A stretch of DNA of 64,000 bases from Ignavibacteria bacterium. Its GTDB lineage: Bacteria > Bacteroidota > Ignavibacteria > Tepidaquicellales > Tepidaquicellaceae. The notes under the pieces are model-generated. The model worked only from the letters and a program-made list of their open reading frames with translations, did not search any database and was not told the origin of the DNA. A program made the translations under genes and the position numbers. Shown one piece after another: positions 39,860-48,049 of this stretch (position 1 is the first letter of the stretch; each line of letters opens with the position of its first letter). The stretch spans positions 400,307 through 464,306 of the forward strand of contig JAQTLX010000001.1 in assembly GCA_028714695.1 (NCBI GenBank). Direction: 5' to 3'.

Positions 39860-41842
39860 TTAATCTTCCGGTTTTGCACGCATAGAATCCCAGATCATGT
39901 ATGCACAAATAACCGCAAGCATAACAAGACCAAGTATTTCTGCAGAGTGCGATTCAAACCAGGCTTCGTTAACGAAATTGATGCCGCCGAATTTTAGTAC
40001 AGCGCTTACAACTCCCATTAATGCACCCCCAGCAATGAAGCCTGAAGCAATTAATGTACCCCTTTCACGTCTCGCGTTATTGATTTTTTCGTCTTTACTT
40101 CTTGTTGAGACGAAATGGGCTATTATTCCTCCGAGTAAAATCGGTGTATTGAGTTCGAGAGGAATGAACATACCCAACGCGAAAGCAAGCGCTGGCACGC
40201 CTATCATAGTAAGTATGAGCGACATGAAGGCTCCTGCTCCATAGAGCATCCACGGTGCGGGTTTGCCCGACATCATGGGTTCGATTACGGCTGCCATTGC
40301 ATTCGCCTGTGGCGCTACAAGTGCATTATCACCTCTGAATCCGTATGTTTTGTTCAGAATGATGATAACCCCCCCGACTGTAGCCGCTGAAAGCACAGTG
40401 CCCAGAAATTTCCAGGACTCCTGTTTATAAGGCGAAGAACCGAGCCAGTAACCTATTTTCAGGTCTGTTATAAAACCGCCCGCCATTGAAAGGGCAGTAC
40501 AGACCACACCGCCGATAATCATGGAAGCGACTATACCGACATTGCCCGTTAATCCCACCGATACCATAATAACGGAAGAGATAATGAGCGTCATAAGAGT
40601 CATTCCCGACACGGGGTTTGTTCCAACAATTGCAATAGCATTAGCGGCAACCGTTGTAAACAGAAACGCGATTACCATTACAATTGCAAGTCCGATGAAT
40701 GCGTGTGTAAGATTGCCGACAACACCGAACAAAAAGAACACGAATACGACAATAGCGACTAAAATAATACCGCCCGCGATAATTCCCATCGGGAGGTCTT
40801 TTTGAGTCCTTAGAACTTCTTTGTTTGCATCATGTTTCCCGAAAATTTCTTTTACCGCAAGACCGAAAGCGGATTTTATAATTTTCGAAGAACGGATAAT
40901 TCCGATTACGCCGGCCATTGCAATTCCGCCGATGCCTATTGGCCGAACATAAGCCCGGAAGATTTCTTCAGCGCTCATTGCACCGACAAGTTTTGTAATA
41001 TTCGCGCCTATCGGAACTGTCAATCCGGGTGCAAAATAATTTATTATAGGTATAATCATATACCATCCGATAAATGAACCTGCACATATAATAGCAGCGT
41101 ATTTTAACCCGACAATATATCCCAGACCGAGCACAGCCGAACCTACGTTTATTTTAAAAACCAGTTTTGCTTTATCGGCGAGCATATTTCCCGCATCGAT
41201 TACGCGGGTAGTAAATACTTCATTCCACCAGCCGAAGGTGGCAATGATGAAATCATAAATACCGCCGATAAGACCGCTGACCAGAAGCAGTTTTGCCTGG
41301 CTTCCGCCTTTTTCACCCGAAACCAGCACTTCTGTTGTCGCTGTTGCTTCAGGGAAAGGATATTTACCGTGCATGTCCTGGACAAAGTATTTTCTAAACG
41401 GAATAAGGAATAAAATTCCGAGAAAACCTCCCAATAATGATGAAAGGAATACCTGATAAAACTGAACATCAAGACCTAAAATATACAACGCAGGTATCGT
41501 AAATATTGCGCCTGCTACTATTACGCCTGAACTGGCGCCTATTGACTGGATAATTACATTTTCACCCAAAGCATTCTTTCTCTTTGAGAGATAAGATAAT
41601 CCGACAGCAATGATTGCTATCGGTATTGCAGCTTCGAAGACCTGACCGATTTTCAAACCAAGATAGGCTGCTGCGGCTGAGAAAATGATTGCCATAAGCA
41701 ATCCCCAGAATACCGAGCGAAAATTAACTTCCGGAAAAATTTGTGCGGGCGACATTAGCGGCTGATAGATTTCACCCGCTTTCAGTTCGCGGTAAGCATT
41801 TTCTGGTAATCCTTTAACTCCTGTAGAGGTATCTTCTGACAT
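39860..41842 (-). CDS. OPT family oligopeptide transporter
   Basis: 660 residues with about 15 hydrophobic helices. Family motifs: FRSVFWGLLMAIIFSAAAAYLGLKIGQVFEAAIPIAI (start of the first helices), FPEATATTEVLV and the late region ALAFALGMFIPLELNTPILLGG. OPT carriers import small peptides or metal chelates using the proton gradient. As the first gene of the operon with pepT it most likely brings in peptides made by the secreted peptidases encoded at 1-14 kb. Confidence 0.94.
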   Translation of the reverse strand: MSEDTSTGVKGLPENAYRELKAGEIYQPLMSPAQIFPEVNFRSVFWGLLMAIIFSAAAAYLGLKIGQVFEAAIPIAIIAVGLSYLSKRKNALGENVIIQSIGASSGVIVAGAIFTIPALYILGLDVQFYQVFLSSLLGGFLGILFLIPFRKYFVQDMHGKYPFPEATATTEVLVSGEKGGSQAKLLLVSGLIGGIYDFIIATFGWWNEVFTTRVIDAGNMLADKAKLVFKINVGSAVLGLGYIVGLKYAAIICAGSFIGWYMIIPIINYFAPGLTVPIGANITKLVGAMSAEEIFRAYVRPIGIGGIAMAGVIGIIRSSKIIKSAFGLAVKEIFGKHDANKEVLRTQKDLPMGIIAGGIILVAIVVFVFFLFGVVGNLTHAFIGLAIVMVIAFLFTTVAANAIAIVGTNPVSGMTLMTLIISSVIMVSVGLTGNVGIVASMIIGGVVCTALSMAGGFITDLKIGYWLGSSPYKQESWKFLGTVLSAATVGGVIIILNKTYGFRGDNALVAPQANAMAAVIEPMMSGKPAPWMLYGAGAFMSLILTMIGVPALAFALGMFIPLELNTPILLGGIIAHFVSTRSKDEKINNARRERGTLIASGFIAGGALMGVVSAVLKFGGINFVNEAWFESHSAEILGLVMLAVICAYMIWDSMRAKPED

Positions 41843-41967
41843 ATACAGAGATTTAGTTTGAGAAAATAGTATTTTTTAGAATTTAATATCAATTTTTGGA
41901 AAATAAAAGAGGTATTTTCATATATTTTTTTTATTTTCCGAATCAAAATTCAATGAAAAAAGAAATA

Positions 41968-42002
41968 AAAACAATTCTTCCCCGAAAGAGAAGAATTGTT
42001 TT
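41968..42002 (-). terminator. Rho-independent terminator
   Basis: AAAACAATTCTTC and GAAGAATTGTTTT arms with a 9-nt loop lie directly behind the minus-strand M29-like gene. Confidence 0.8.
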
Positions 42003-42017
42003 CATGTAAACTATGGT

Positions 42018-42974
42018 TTAAAGCAATTTCCCTTTTTTCATTATGAGGATATTGTCGGCATAAACGTCGGGTTCGATAATTAATCCGTCGATGTGACTTT
42101 TTACGTTTATGTTCCCGCCCATTGAAACGTTGTTGCCGAATGCTATGTGGATCGTACCGTAAACTTTTTCGTCTTCCAGTATTTCTCCGCAGAGTTGCGC
42201 CGTATAGTTTGTGCCTACTCCGAATTCCGCTACGGCTCTTGCATCCCTTCCGACCTTATCGAGCATTCCTTTAAGTATCACCGCTTCTTTTCCGCCTTCA
42301 ATTTTTTCAGCGAACCCGTTTTTTACTTCTATTGTAATCGGTTCTTTCAGCATACCGATTCCTGCCACGGAGCCGTCGATAACCACTATGCCGTTCGATT
42401 TATCTTCCCACGGCGCCAGATAAACTTCTCCCGAAGGCAGATTGCCGCTTTCGCCTTTGTTTCTTAATACGCCTGTGCTTTCAATTACGTCCCTGCCTTT
42501 CATCGGCATTGTGATGTCGGTGCCTTTTTCGGTTACGACCCTGATTTCGGATGCATTGACGAGTTGATTTTTAACCCGAAGCGAGAGTTGCATTACCTTG
42601 CCGGCGTCGGCTGCAAGACATCTTACCATTGTGTCGATGCCGATTCCCGGCATTGTCGCTACACGCACTCCCTCTTTTACGGCATTGCGTCTGGCATCGG
42701 TATGTGTTAGCGATTTTGCGGTAGGGCAGACGACGACGTCAACTTTCTTCATAAGTTCCGCTATTTGCACGGGAGGCTCTTCTCCGTTTATTTCCCTCTG
42801 TTTCATTTCTATAAGAAACGCTTCGCCGGAAAGTTGTTTGCCTGCTTCAAGCAGAGTCTGTGAAATTTCACGTTTTGTCTCATCTGAAACAATCAGCAGC
42901 GTTTCGTCCTTTTTCAGTCCGAGATAATCTTTAAGCGCAATAAGCGACGAATTGAATAATTCAATGTTTATCAT
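42018..42974 (-). CDS. M29-like metallo-aminopeptidase (AmpS/leucyl aminopeptidase type)
   Basis: 318 residues. The C-terminal half has the M29 ligand set in order: LPSGEVYLAP (Glu), AEFGVGTN (Glu), GTIHIAFGNN (His) and KSHIDGLI (His and Asp). M29 enzymes use two cobalt, zinc or magnesium ions. Typical members have 400-410 residues; this is the shorter form, lacking part of the N-terminal domain, common in COG2309. Cytosolic (no signal peptide). It adds to the peptide-catabolic genes beside it and has its own terminator. Confidence 0.85.
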   Translation of the reverse strand: MINIELFNSSLIALKDYLGLKKDETLLIVSDETKREISQTLLEAGKQLSGEAFLIEMKQREINGEEPPVQIAELMKKVDVVVCPTAKSLTHTDARRNAVKEGVRVATMPGIGIDTMVRCLAADAGKVMQLSLRVKNQLVNASEIRVVTEKGTDITMPMKGRDVIESTGVLRNKGESGNLPSGEVYLAPWEDKSNGIVVIDGSVAGIGMLKEPITIEVKNGFAEKIEGGKEAVILKGMLDKVGRDARAVAEFGVGTNYTAQLCGEILEDEKVYGTIHIAFGNNVSMGGNINVKSHIDGLIIEPDVYADNILIMKKGKLL

Positions 42975-43060
42975 ATATGGTGATTTTTATAAAAAAGAAA
43001 TATTATTTTATTGACAAAAATAAAATATAAATTGAGACAAAGAAAGCCATTCTTTTTCAA

Positions 43061-43082
43061 TTAGTAATTAGTAATTAATAAT
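43061..43082 (+). repeat. Left part of a heptamer array interrupted by the IS element
   Basis: TTAGTAA, TTAGTAA, TTAATAA and T. The last nine bases, ATTAATAAT (43074-43082), are the left target-site duplicate of the IS element. Confidence 0.85.
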
Positions 43083-44420
43083 CAGTAGTGTCCCGCTTAA
43101 AAAACACGGAAGACTGCAACTGCTAATAAAATAAAGCAGTAAGAGGATTTTTCTTCAAAATCGATTTGAATTTATTCGATTAATTATTTCATTCATTTTT
43201 GGCTGAAACAAATTTAATTAATTGATCAGTCCAAATGAATTCTGGTAAAACAATATTTTCGCAATTAATAAATTATATTCCAAAAACACACTTCGATAGA
43301 ATGGTTCTTAAATACAAAGGTAATCGCAGATTAAGAACATTTTCTTGCTGGGACCAATATTTATCAATGGCATTTGCTCAATTAACCTACAGAGAAAGTC
43401 TTCGGGATATTCAGGCTTGTCTGAGATCAAACAGAAATAAACTTTATCATATGGGAATTAAAGGAAATATTTCCAGAACGAATCTCTCACGGGCAAATGA
43501 AATAAAAGATTATAGGATATACGAAAGTCTCGCGTTAAAACTTATTGAACACGCCCAAACATTATTTGATAAAAACGACATGGCATATAAAGAACTCAAC
43601 AATGCCTTGTATGCTTTAGATTCTACGGTTATAGATCTTTCCTTGACATTATTTCCTTGGGCGCAGCACAGACAAAACAAATCAGCAATAAGAATAAACA
43701 CCTTGCTTGATGTAAGAACATTGCTTCCAGCCTTTATAAACATTAGCTCCGGCGGCGTTCATGAAATTAATAGTCTTGACTTGATTAACGTAGAACCGAT
43801 GGCTATTTATATCATGGACAAAGGTTTTATGGATTTTGAGAGGTTCAACAGACTAAATTCCTTAAATGCTTATTTTATTATAAGAGCAAAAAGAAATCAA
43901 TCATATAAAAGAATCTATTCATTACCGACTTCGGGACAAGAAAGTGTTATCTCTGATCAAGTAATAAAAATGACGGGGCCAAAAACCTCATTGTATTATC
44001 CTCACAAATTAAGACGGATAAGATATTACGATATGCAAAATAATAGATATCTGATTTTCATAACTAATAATTTAAATCTTAACTCCAATACTATAGCCGC
44101 TCTATATAAAGAACGATGGAAAATAGAGCTATTCTTCAGATGGATAAAGCAAAATTTAAAAATAAAATCATTCTATGGCAGAAGTCAGAATGCAATCAAA
44201 ACTCAAATTTGGATTGCAATCTCTGTTTATGCGATTGTTATAATTATGAAAAAAGAACTTATGCTAAAAGAAAATATCTACACAATTTTACAGGTTTTAA
44301 GTGTTAATATTTTTAGCAAGTTACTGTTAAATGAATTGTTTACGAAAACAACCCCCGGTAATATAGTCGATACCGAAAATAAACAATTGTTTTTATTTGA
44401 TTTCTAACGGGACACTACTG
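43083..44420 (+). mobile_element. IS4-family insertion sequence, complete
   Basis: 1338 bp. The outer ends are perfect 13-bp inverted repeats, CAGTAGTGTCCCG at 43083-43095 and its reverse complement at 44408-44420. It is flanked by a 9-bp direct repeat ATTAATAAT at 43074-43082 and 44421-44429. The single transposase gene is intact. Removing the element and one target copy restores a continuous heptamer array (TTAGTAA, TTAGTAA, TTAATAA, TTAGTAA, TTGGTTA), so the insertion is recent enough for both ends and the target copy to be unchanged. Confidence 0.95.
43235..44407 (+). CDS. IS4-family transposase
   Basis: 390 residues. The N-terminal region (LINYIPKTHFDRMVLKYKGN..R.FSCWDQYLSM) matches the DUF4372 domain of Bacteroidota IS4 transposases. 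The catalytic triad is D129 (ALDSTVIDL), D195 (IMDKGFMDFERF) and E298. The IS4 signature Y-x2-R-x3-E-x6-K is exact: Y291, R294, E298, K305. The frame has no break, so the enzyme is probably active. The stop lies at the right inverted repeat. Confidence 0.95.
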   Translation: MNSGKTIFSQLINYIPKTHFDRMVLKYKGNRRLRTFSCWDQYLSMAFAQLTYRESLRDIQACLRSNRNKLYHMGIKGNISRTNLSRANEIKDYRIYESLALKLIEHAQTLFDKNDMAYKELNNALYALDSTVIDLSLTLFPWAQHRQNKSAIRINTLLDVRTLLPAFINISSGGVHEINSLDLINVEPMAIYIMDKGFMDFERFNRLNSLNAYFIIRAKRNQSYKRIYSLPTSGQESVISDQVIKMTGPKTSLYYPHKLRRIRYYDMQNNRYLIFITNNLNLNSNTIAALYKERWKIELFFRWIKQNLKIKSFYGRSQNAIKTQIWIAISVYAIVIIMKKELMLKENIYTILQVLSVNIFSKLLLNELFTKTTPGNIVDTENKQLFLFDF

Positions 44421-44456
44421 ATTAATAATTAGTAATTGGTTATTCCTGACTCCTAA
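44421..44456 (+). repeat. Right part of the interrupted heptamer array
   Basis: The target duplicate ATTAATAAT is followed in phase by TTAGTAA, TTGGTTA, TTCCTGA, CTCCTAA. Together with 43061-43082 it forms one array before insertion. Confidence 0.8.
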
Positions 44457-44478
44457 CCCCTTTTTCTCATTTCTAAAA

Positions 44479-44667
44479 TTACCAGTTACCAGTTACCAGT
44501 TACCAGTTACCGATTATCAGTTACCAGTTAGTAATTACCGATTACCAATTACCGATTACCAATTACCGATTACCAATAACCAATTACCAGTTACCGATTA
44601 CCAATAACCAATTACCAGTTACCAGTTACCAATTACTAATTGCTAATTGCTAATTGCTAATTGCTAA
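44479..44667 (+). repeat. 27-unit heptanucleotide array (TTACCAG/TTACCGA/TTACCAA)n
   Basis: Twenty-seven 7-bp units, 189 bp, with no indel. The units shift from TTACCAG through alternating TTACCGA and TTACCAA to four TTGCTAA copies at the right end. The pattern of local homogenisation resembles the array at 22.8-23.3 kb, but the unit is different. It lies between the IS element and tRNA-Arg. Confidence 0.93.
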
Positions 44668-44743
44668 TTGATTTTTGTATATTTATTGTTCCTTGATTTT
44701 CGTAAATTCGAAGCAGTAAGATTGTTAGTTCGATTTTGAATTT

Positions 44744-44815
44744 GCCCCGCTAGGCTAATGGATAAACCCTCTGACTACGGATCAGATATTAGAGGTTCGA
44801 ATCCTCTGCGGGGTA
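44744..44815 (+). tRNA. tRNA-Arg (anticodon ACG)
   Basis: Acceptor arms GCCCCGC/GCGGGGT, anticodon stem TCTGA/TCAGA around loop CTACGGA (anticodon ACG, read as ICG for CGU/CGC/CGA), and T arm AGAGG-TTCGAAT-CCTCT. The CCA end is not encoded. A strong terminator follows. Confidence 0.93.
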
Positions 44816-44827
44816 CAGAGTTTAAAG

Positions 44828-44867
44828 AAAAAAACCGTTCAGGTATTAGTCCTGAACGGTTTTTTTA
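44828..44867. terminator. Bidirectional rho-independent terminator
   Basis: AAAAACCGTTCAGG-TATTAGT-CCTGAACGGTTTTTTT between tRNA-Arg and a convergent gene. Confidence 0.92.
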
Positions 44868-44885
44868 ATATAGTTCTACTGATAT

Positions 44886-45236
44886 TTATCTGCGAAAAAG
44901 AGTCCATTCTTCATAAGTACTCAGATTTGTAACTTTAATGTGGTCCTGTGTTCTGTAATAATCAACTAAAAACTGTACGCCTGCTCCGTCTTTCACCGTG
45001 TAAGCAAAACCGCCGCCGTCGGCATTATCAAGATTTGTGTAATCGACGATTTCAAAATTGTTCCATTCGCCGTTTGCCGAAAACTGTACTTTTATAACCT
45101 GTGTATTGGCTGTATTTGTGGTAAGAAGAACTGAAAAATCTTTTCCATCGTATGTGAAATATGATTGTGCCTGCGATTTATTGCTTACCAGTGCAAACAT
45201 GGCAAGAACAAATAAATAGAGAGTTAGTTTTTTCAT
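44886..45236 (-). CDS. Small secreted protein of unknown function
   Basis: About 116 residues from the ATG at 45236 (MKKLTLYLFVLAMFALVSNKSQAQ); an ATG 9 bp further upstream is also possible. The mature part begins SYFTYDGKDFSVLLTTNTANTQVIKVQFSA (given in part here by YDGKDFSVLL) and is predicted beta-rich. One in-frame hydrophilic end, YEEWTLFRR. No family is recognised. It is a lone gene that shares a terminator with tRNA-Arg. Confidence 0.7.
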   Translation of the reverse strand: MKKLTLYLFVLAMFALVSNKSQAQSYFTYDGKDFSVLLTTNTANTQVIKVQFSANGEWNNFEIVDYTNLDNADGGGFAYTVKDGAGVQFLVDYYRTQDHIKVTNLSTYEEWTLFRR

Positions 45237-45245
45237 TTGTTTCAT

Positions 45246-45585
45246 TTGATTAATTAAGTTTTATATTCGAACAAATTTTCTTTTATTTAGTTCCTATAAA
45301 AAAAATAGATACAATTAATTCTTAAGAATTAATTTATAGCGGGTTATTATATTATCATTGTATTATCAATTTGATATGAATGAATATCAAGAGTTTATAG
45401 CGAGTAAATGTTCCCCATAGAGGAATTTTCTTGTGCCGCCTGCTGTTTGTATATTAACGACCTCATGCTTCATAATTTGTTTAATATTCTATGTCAATTT
45501 TGAGTCTATAATTTGACATTTCTTTCAATGTGTGACGTGTGCGGAAATCTCGATTCGGATAAACAAGAAAATTAAAATTTTAAAA
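45246..45585. other. Divergent intergenic region before the desaturase
   Basis: AT-rich, with no gene. It should hold the promoters of the small secreted protein and of the desaturase. An inverted repeat ATGTCAA (45491-45497) and TTGACAT (45513-45519) lies about 70 bp before the desaturase start. Confidence 0.55.
45491..45519. promoter_or_regulatory. Inverted repeat ATGTCAA-N15-TTGACAT, possible operator
   Basis: Seven-bp perfect arms 15 bp apart upstream of the desaturase gene; the right arm also contains a -35-like TTGACA. It could bind a dimeric regulator. No known regulator can be named. Confidence 0.35.
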
Positions 45586-46524
45586 ATGCCCGACAAATCG
45601 CAAAAAGACTTTTACTGGTCAGATACAAGAGAGCCGCATCTGGAGAGGCGGAAAGAAATACTCAAAAAATACCCGCAGGTTAAAACACTTATAGGACAGA
45701 ACAGAAGGCTGATACCTGCGACTTTATTTCTCGTGATATCGCAACTTGTGATTGCTTTGTTCATAAATAAATTCGATCTGCCGATATTGATAATAACCGC
45801 TTACTTCATTGGGTCAACAATGAATCATGCCTTGTTTCTTGCGATACATGAAATAACGCACAATCTTGCTTTCAAAGGACAGGCGTACAATAACTGGTTC
45901 TCTTTTATTGCGAATCTTCCGATTGTATTTCCTTATTCGATGTCTTTCAAAACATATCATACGATGCACCACAGGCAGCAGGGCAAAGACGGCATTGACG
46001 TAGATATCCCGACTATGTTTGAGACAAAGTTGTTCAGGGGGACATTCGGTAAAATTATATGGGAAGTAAATCAGATATTCTTTTATGCTTTGCGGCCTAT
46101 GTTTGTATATCCCATAAAACTGACGAAATGGCATATACTGAATATTGCTTTTCAGTTAATCGCGATGGCTGTGTTCCTTCCGTTTGCGGGCTGGAGCGGA
46201 TTGTTCTATTTGCTTCTCAGTTCATTTTTCGCTGGGGGATTGAATCCCGTATCAGGACATTTCATTGCCGAACATTATGTATTCGTGGAAGGGCAGGAGA
46301 CATATTCTTATTACGGTCCTCTGAATAAACTGATGTTCAATGTAGGATATCATAACGAACACCATGACTTTCCAAGCATTCCCGGAAAGCGCCTTCCCGA
46401 ACTGAGGAAAATGGCGCCGGAATATTACGATACGCTTCATTTTCACAAATCATACACCGCGGTAATATTCAAATTCATAACTGATTCTGCTGTAAGTCTT
46501 CATTCCAGAATTAAAAGAACATAA
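45586..46524 (+). CDS. Sphingolipid delta-4 desaturase-like (DEGS/DES1-type) membrane desaturase
   Basis: The ATG at 45586 gives 312 residues; a GTG at 45532 would add 18 residues of no family similarity. The protein follows eukaryotic DEGS1 almost block by block: an N-terminal Lipid_DES segment (REPHLERRKEILKKYPQVK), INH/MNH..LAIHEITHN, NLPIVFPYSMSFKTYH, DGIDVDIPT, then PVSGHFIAEHYVF, GQETYSYYGPLN and FNVGYHNEHHDFPSIPGK. The three histidine boxes that bind the di-iron centre are H88-x3-H92, H125-x2-H128-H129 and H256-x2-H259-H260. In eukaryotes the enzyme makes the 4,5 double bond of ceramide; here a sphinganine/ceramide or a related long-chain base would be the substrate (inference). It has four or more membrane helices. 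Single gene. Confidence 0.88.
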   Translation: MPDKSQKDFYWSDTREPHLERRKEILKKYPQVKTLIGQNRRLIPATLFLVISQLVIALFINKFDLPILIITAYFIGSTMNHALFLAIHEITHNLAFKGQAYNNWFSFIANLPIVFPYSMSFKTYHTMHHRQQGKDGIDVDIPTMFETKLFRGTFGKIIWEVNQIFFYALRPMFVYPIKLTKWHILNIAFQLIAMAVFLPFAGWSGLFYLLLSSFFAGGLNPVSGHFIAEHYVFVEGQETYSYYGPLNKLMFNVGYHNEHHDFPSIPGKRLPELRKMAPEYYDTLHFHKSYTAVIFKFITDSAVSLHSRIKRT

Positions 46525-46876
46525 TCGTTTTTATGATATCGGCAATTGTGGAAATAAATTGATAACCTTTAATTCCTTTAATTCAAAACACGAATACACA
46601 TACCATAAATTAACTTCATTTTTTATGAGATAATATTTATCTTGTACAATAAATATTACTTTGAATTATTATTACTGTCATAAAAACATACGATGATTTT
46701 GTCCTGATTTAATAATAATATCGGATTGATGAGAATTATAGTCTAAAAAGATTTTTCGTCGTAAAGAGTTATTCGTAAAAAATATCTTTAATCAATAGAA
46801 TCAAATACAACCGCTTATTGTAAAAATGTTAGTATATCATGAATATTTTTAAATTTATAAGCATTAATAAATATTA
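46525..46876. other. AT-rich intergenic region before the MBOAT gene
   Basis: 352 bp without a reading frame, repeat or clear hairpin. It should contain the promoter of the acylation unit; no consensus element was seen. Confidence 0.5.
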
Positions 46877-48037
46877 ATGTTTAATACTATTTTTTATTAT
46901 CCGGTTTTAGTTATTTCCGTTTTAATATACTGGCTGCTGCCAGGAGTCAGAATACGTACCATATTTTTATCAACAATCAGCATGGGTTATATTTTTTTTG
47001 TTGATAAATATGCATTTGCAGTTGTTATATCTTTAACCATTATAACATATATTATTTCCCTTTATTTGCAAAGGAAAATTGATTCCGGATTAAACACATC
47101 TTTGCTGCACAAAACTGGAATCATAATATTGATAGCAGTATTGTTTATCTTTAAGTATTTAGGATTCTTAAACACATCCATAAATTATTTGCTGAAGTTT
47201 GTAAGTGAATTTCCTAAAATAAATACGATTAGTCTTTTCGTCCCGCTCGGTCTGTCATACATAATACTAAGATATATCAGTTATCTTACGGATATACATT
47301 GGAAAATCATAAAAGCCGGTAATTTTTTAAGCGTACTTTTGTACGGTTCATTGTTTACAACTTTTGTTGCAGGTCCTATTGATAGATTTGAGCGAATTCA
47401 GCCTCAATTATTAAAAAAAATAGAGTTTTCTTTTGATTTTGTCGAATACGGTTTTATTAGAATGGTATTTGGATTAGCGAAAAAATTTATTGTTGCAGAT
47501 TGGGTAGGATATTTTATAGGGAAAATATTAACCGGTAACGAATATAACGACCCCTTGGTTAAAGCAGCCGCATTACTCGGATATTCATTGCAGATTTATC
47601 TGGATTTTTCCGGGTATAGCGATATAGCCATTGGTTCTTCCAGATTGTTTGGATTAACAATTATGGAAAATTTTAATAATCCCTATTTAAAATCTAACAT
47701 AAGCCAGTTCTGGAGAAGCTGGCATATTTCTTTGTCTGACTGGATTAGAGATTATTTGTTTTTCCCCTTAGGGGCTTTGTCAAATAAAAAAATTTGGCAG
47801 ATATTTTTTGTACCTTTGATTGCCATGGGGTTATGCGGATTGTGGCATGGCGCACAATGGCATTTCGTAATCTGGGGCATATGGCACGGAACGGGAATAT
47901 CTATATATCAGTTTTGGAACTATTACAAAAGAAAGAATAAAAAAATTGCAAAAATTGCAGCAAAACCTATATTTAGTTATCTAGCGGTTGCAATAACTTT
48001 TTCATTTGTTACTATAGGCTGGCTTTTCTTCTTATAA
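46877..48037 (+). CDS. MBOAT family O-acyltransferase (short AlgI/DltB-like)
   Basis: 386 residues with about ten hydrophobic segments. Family motifs: FVPLGLSYIILRYISYLTDI, GPIDRFERIQPQ, GYSLQIYLDFSGYSDIAIGSS, NFNNPYLKSNISQFWRSWHISLS (H283) and CGLWHGAQWHFVIWGIWHG, where H324 is the catalytic His. The protein stops right at TIGWLFFL, where AlgI-type enzymes of 450-500 residues go on with further helices and a C-terminal tail. It therefore has the size of DltB (about 400) rather than AlgI. It moves acyl groups across the cytoplasmic membrane onto an envelope polymer. It is followed by an SGNH protein after 12 bp and by a 52-residue membrane microprotein. Confidence 0.9.
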   Translation: MFNTIFYYPVLVISVLIYWLLPGVRIRTIFLSTISMGYIFFVDKYAFAVVISLTIITYIISLYLQRKIDSGLNTSLLHKTGIIILIAVLFIFKYLGFLNTSINYLLKFVSEFPKINTISLFVPLGLSYIILRYISYLTDIHWKIIKAGNFLSVLLYGSLFTTFVAGPIDRFERIQPQLLKKIEFSFDFVEYGFIRMVFGLAKKFIVADWVGYFIGKILTGNEYNDPLVKAAALLGYSLQIYLDFSGYSDIAIGSSRLFGLTIMENFNNPYLKSNISQFWRSWHISLSDWIRDYLFFPLGALSNKKIWQIFFVPLIAMGLCGLWHGAQWHFVIWGIWHGTGISIYQFWNYYKRKNKKIAKIAAKPIFSYLAVAITFSFVTIGWLFFL

Positions 48038-48049
48038 ATAATACTTTGA

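Noticed and set aside
44744..44815. tRNA-Arg as an attachment site for an integrated element
   Set aside because: No direct repeat of the tRNA 3' end and no integrase were found nearby; the IS4 element has its own target duplication.
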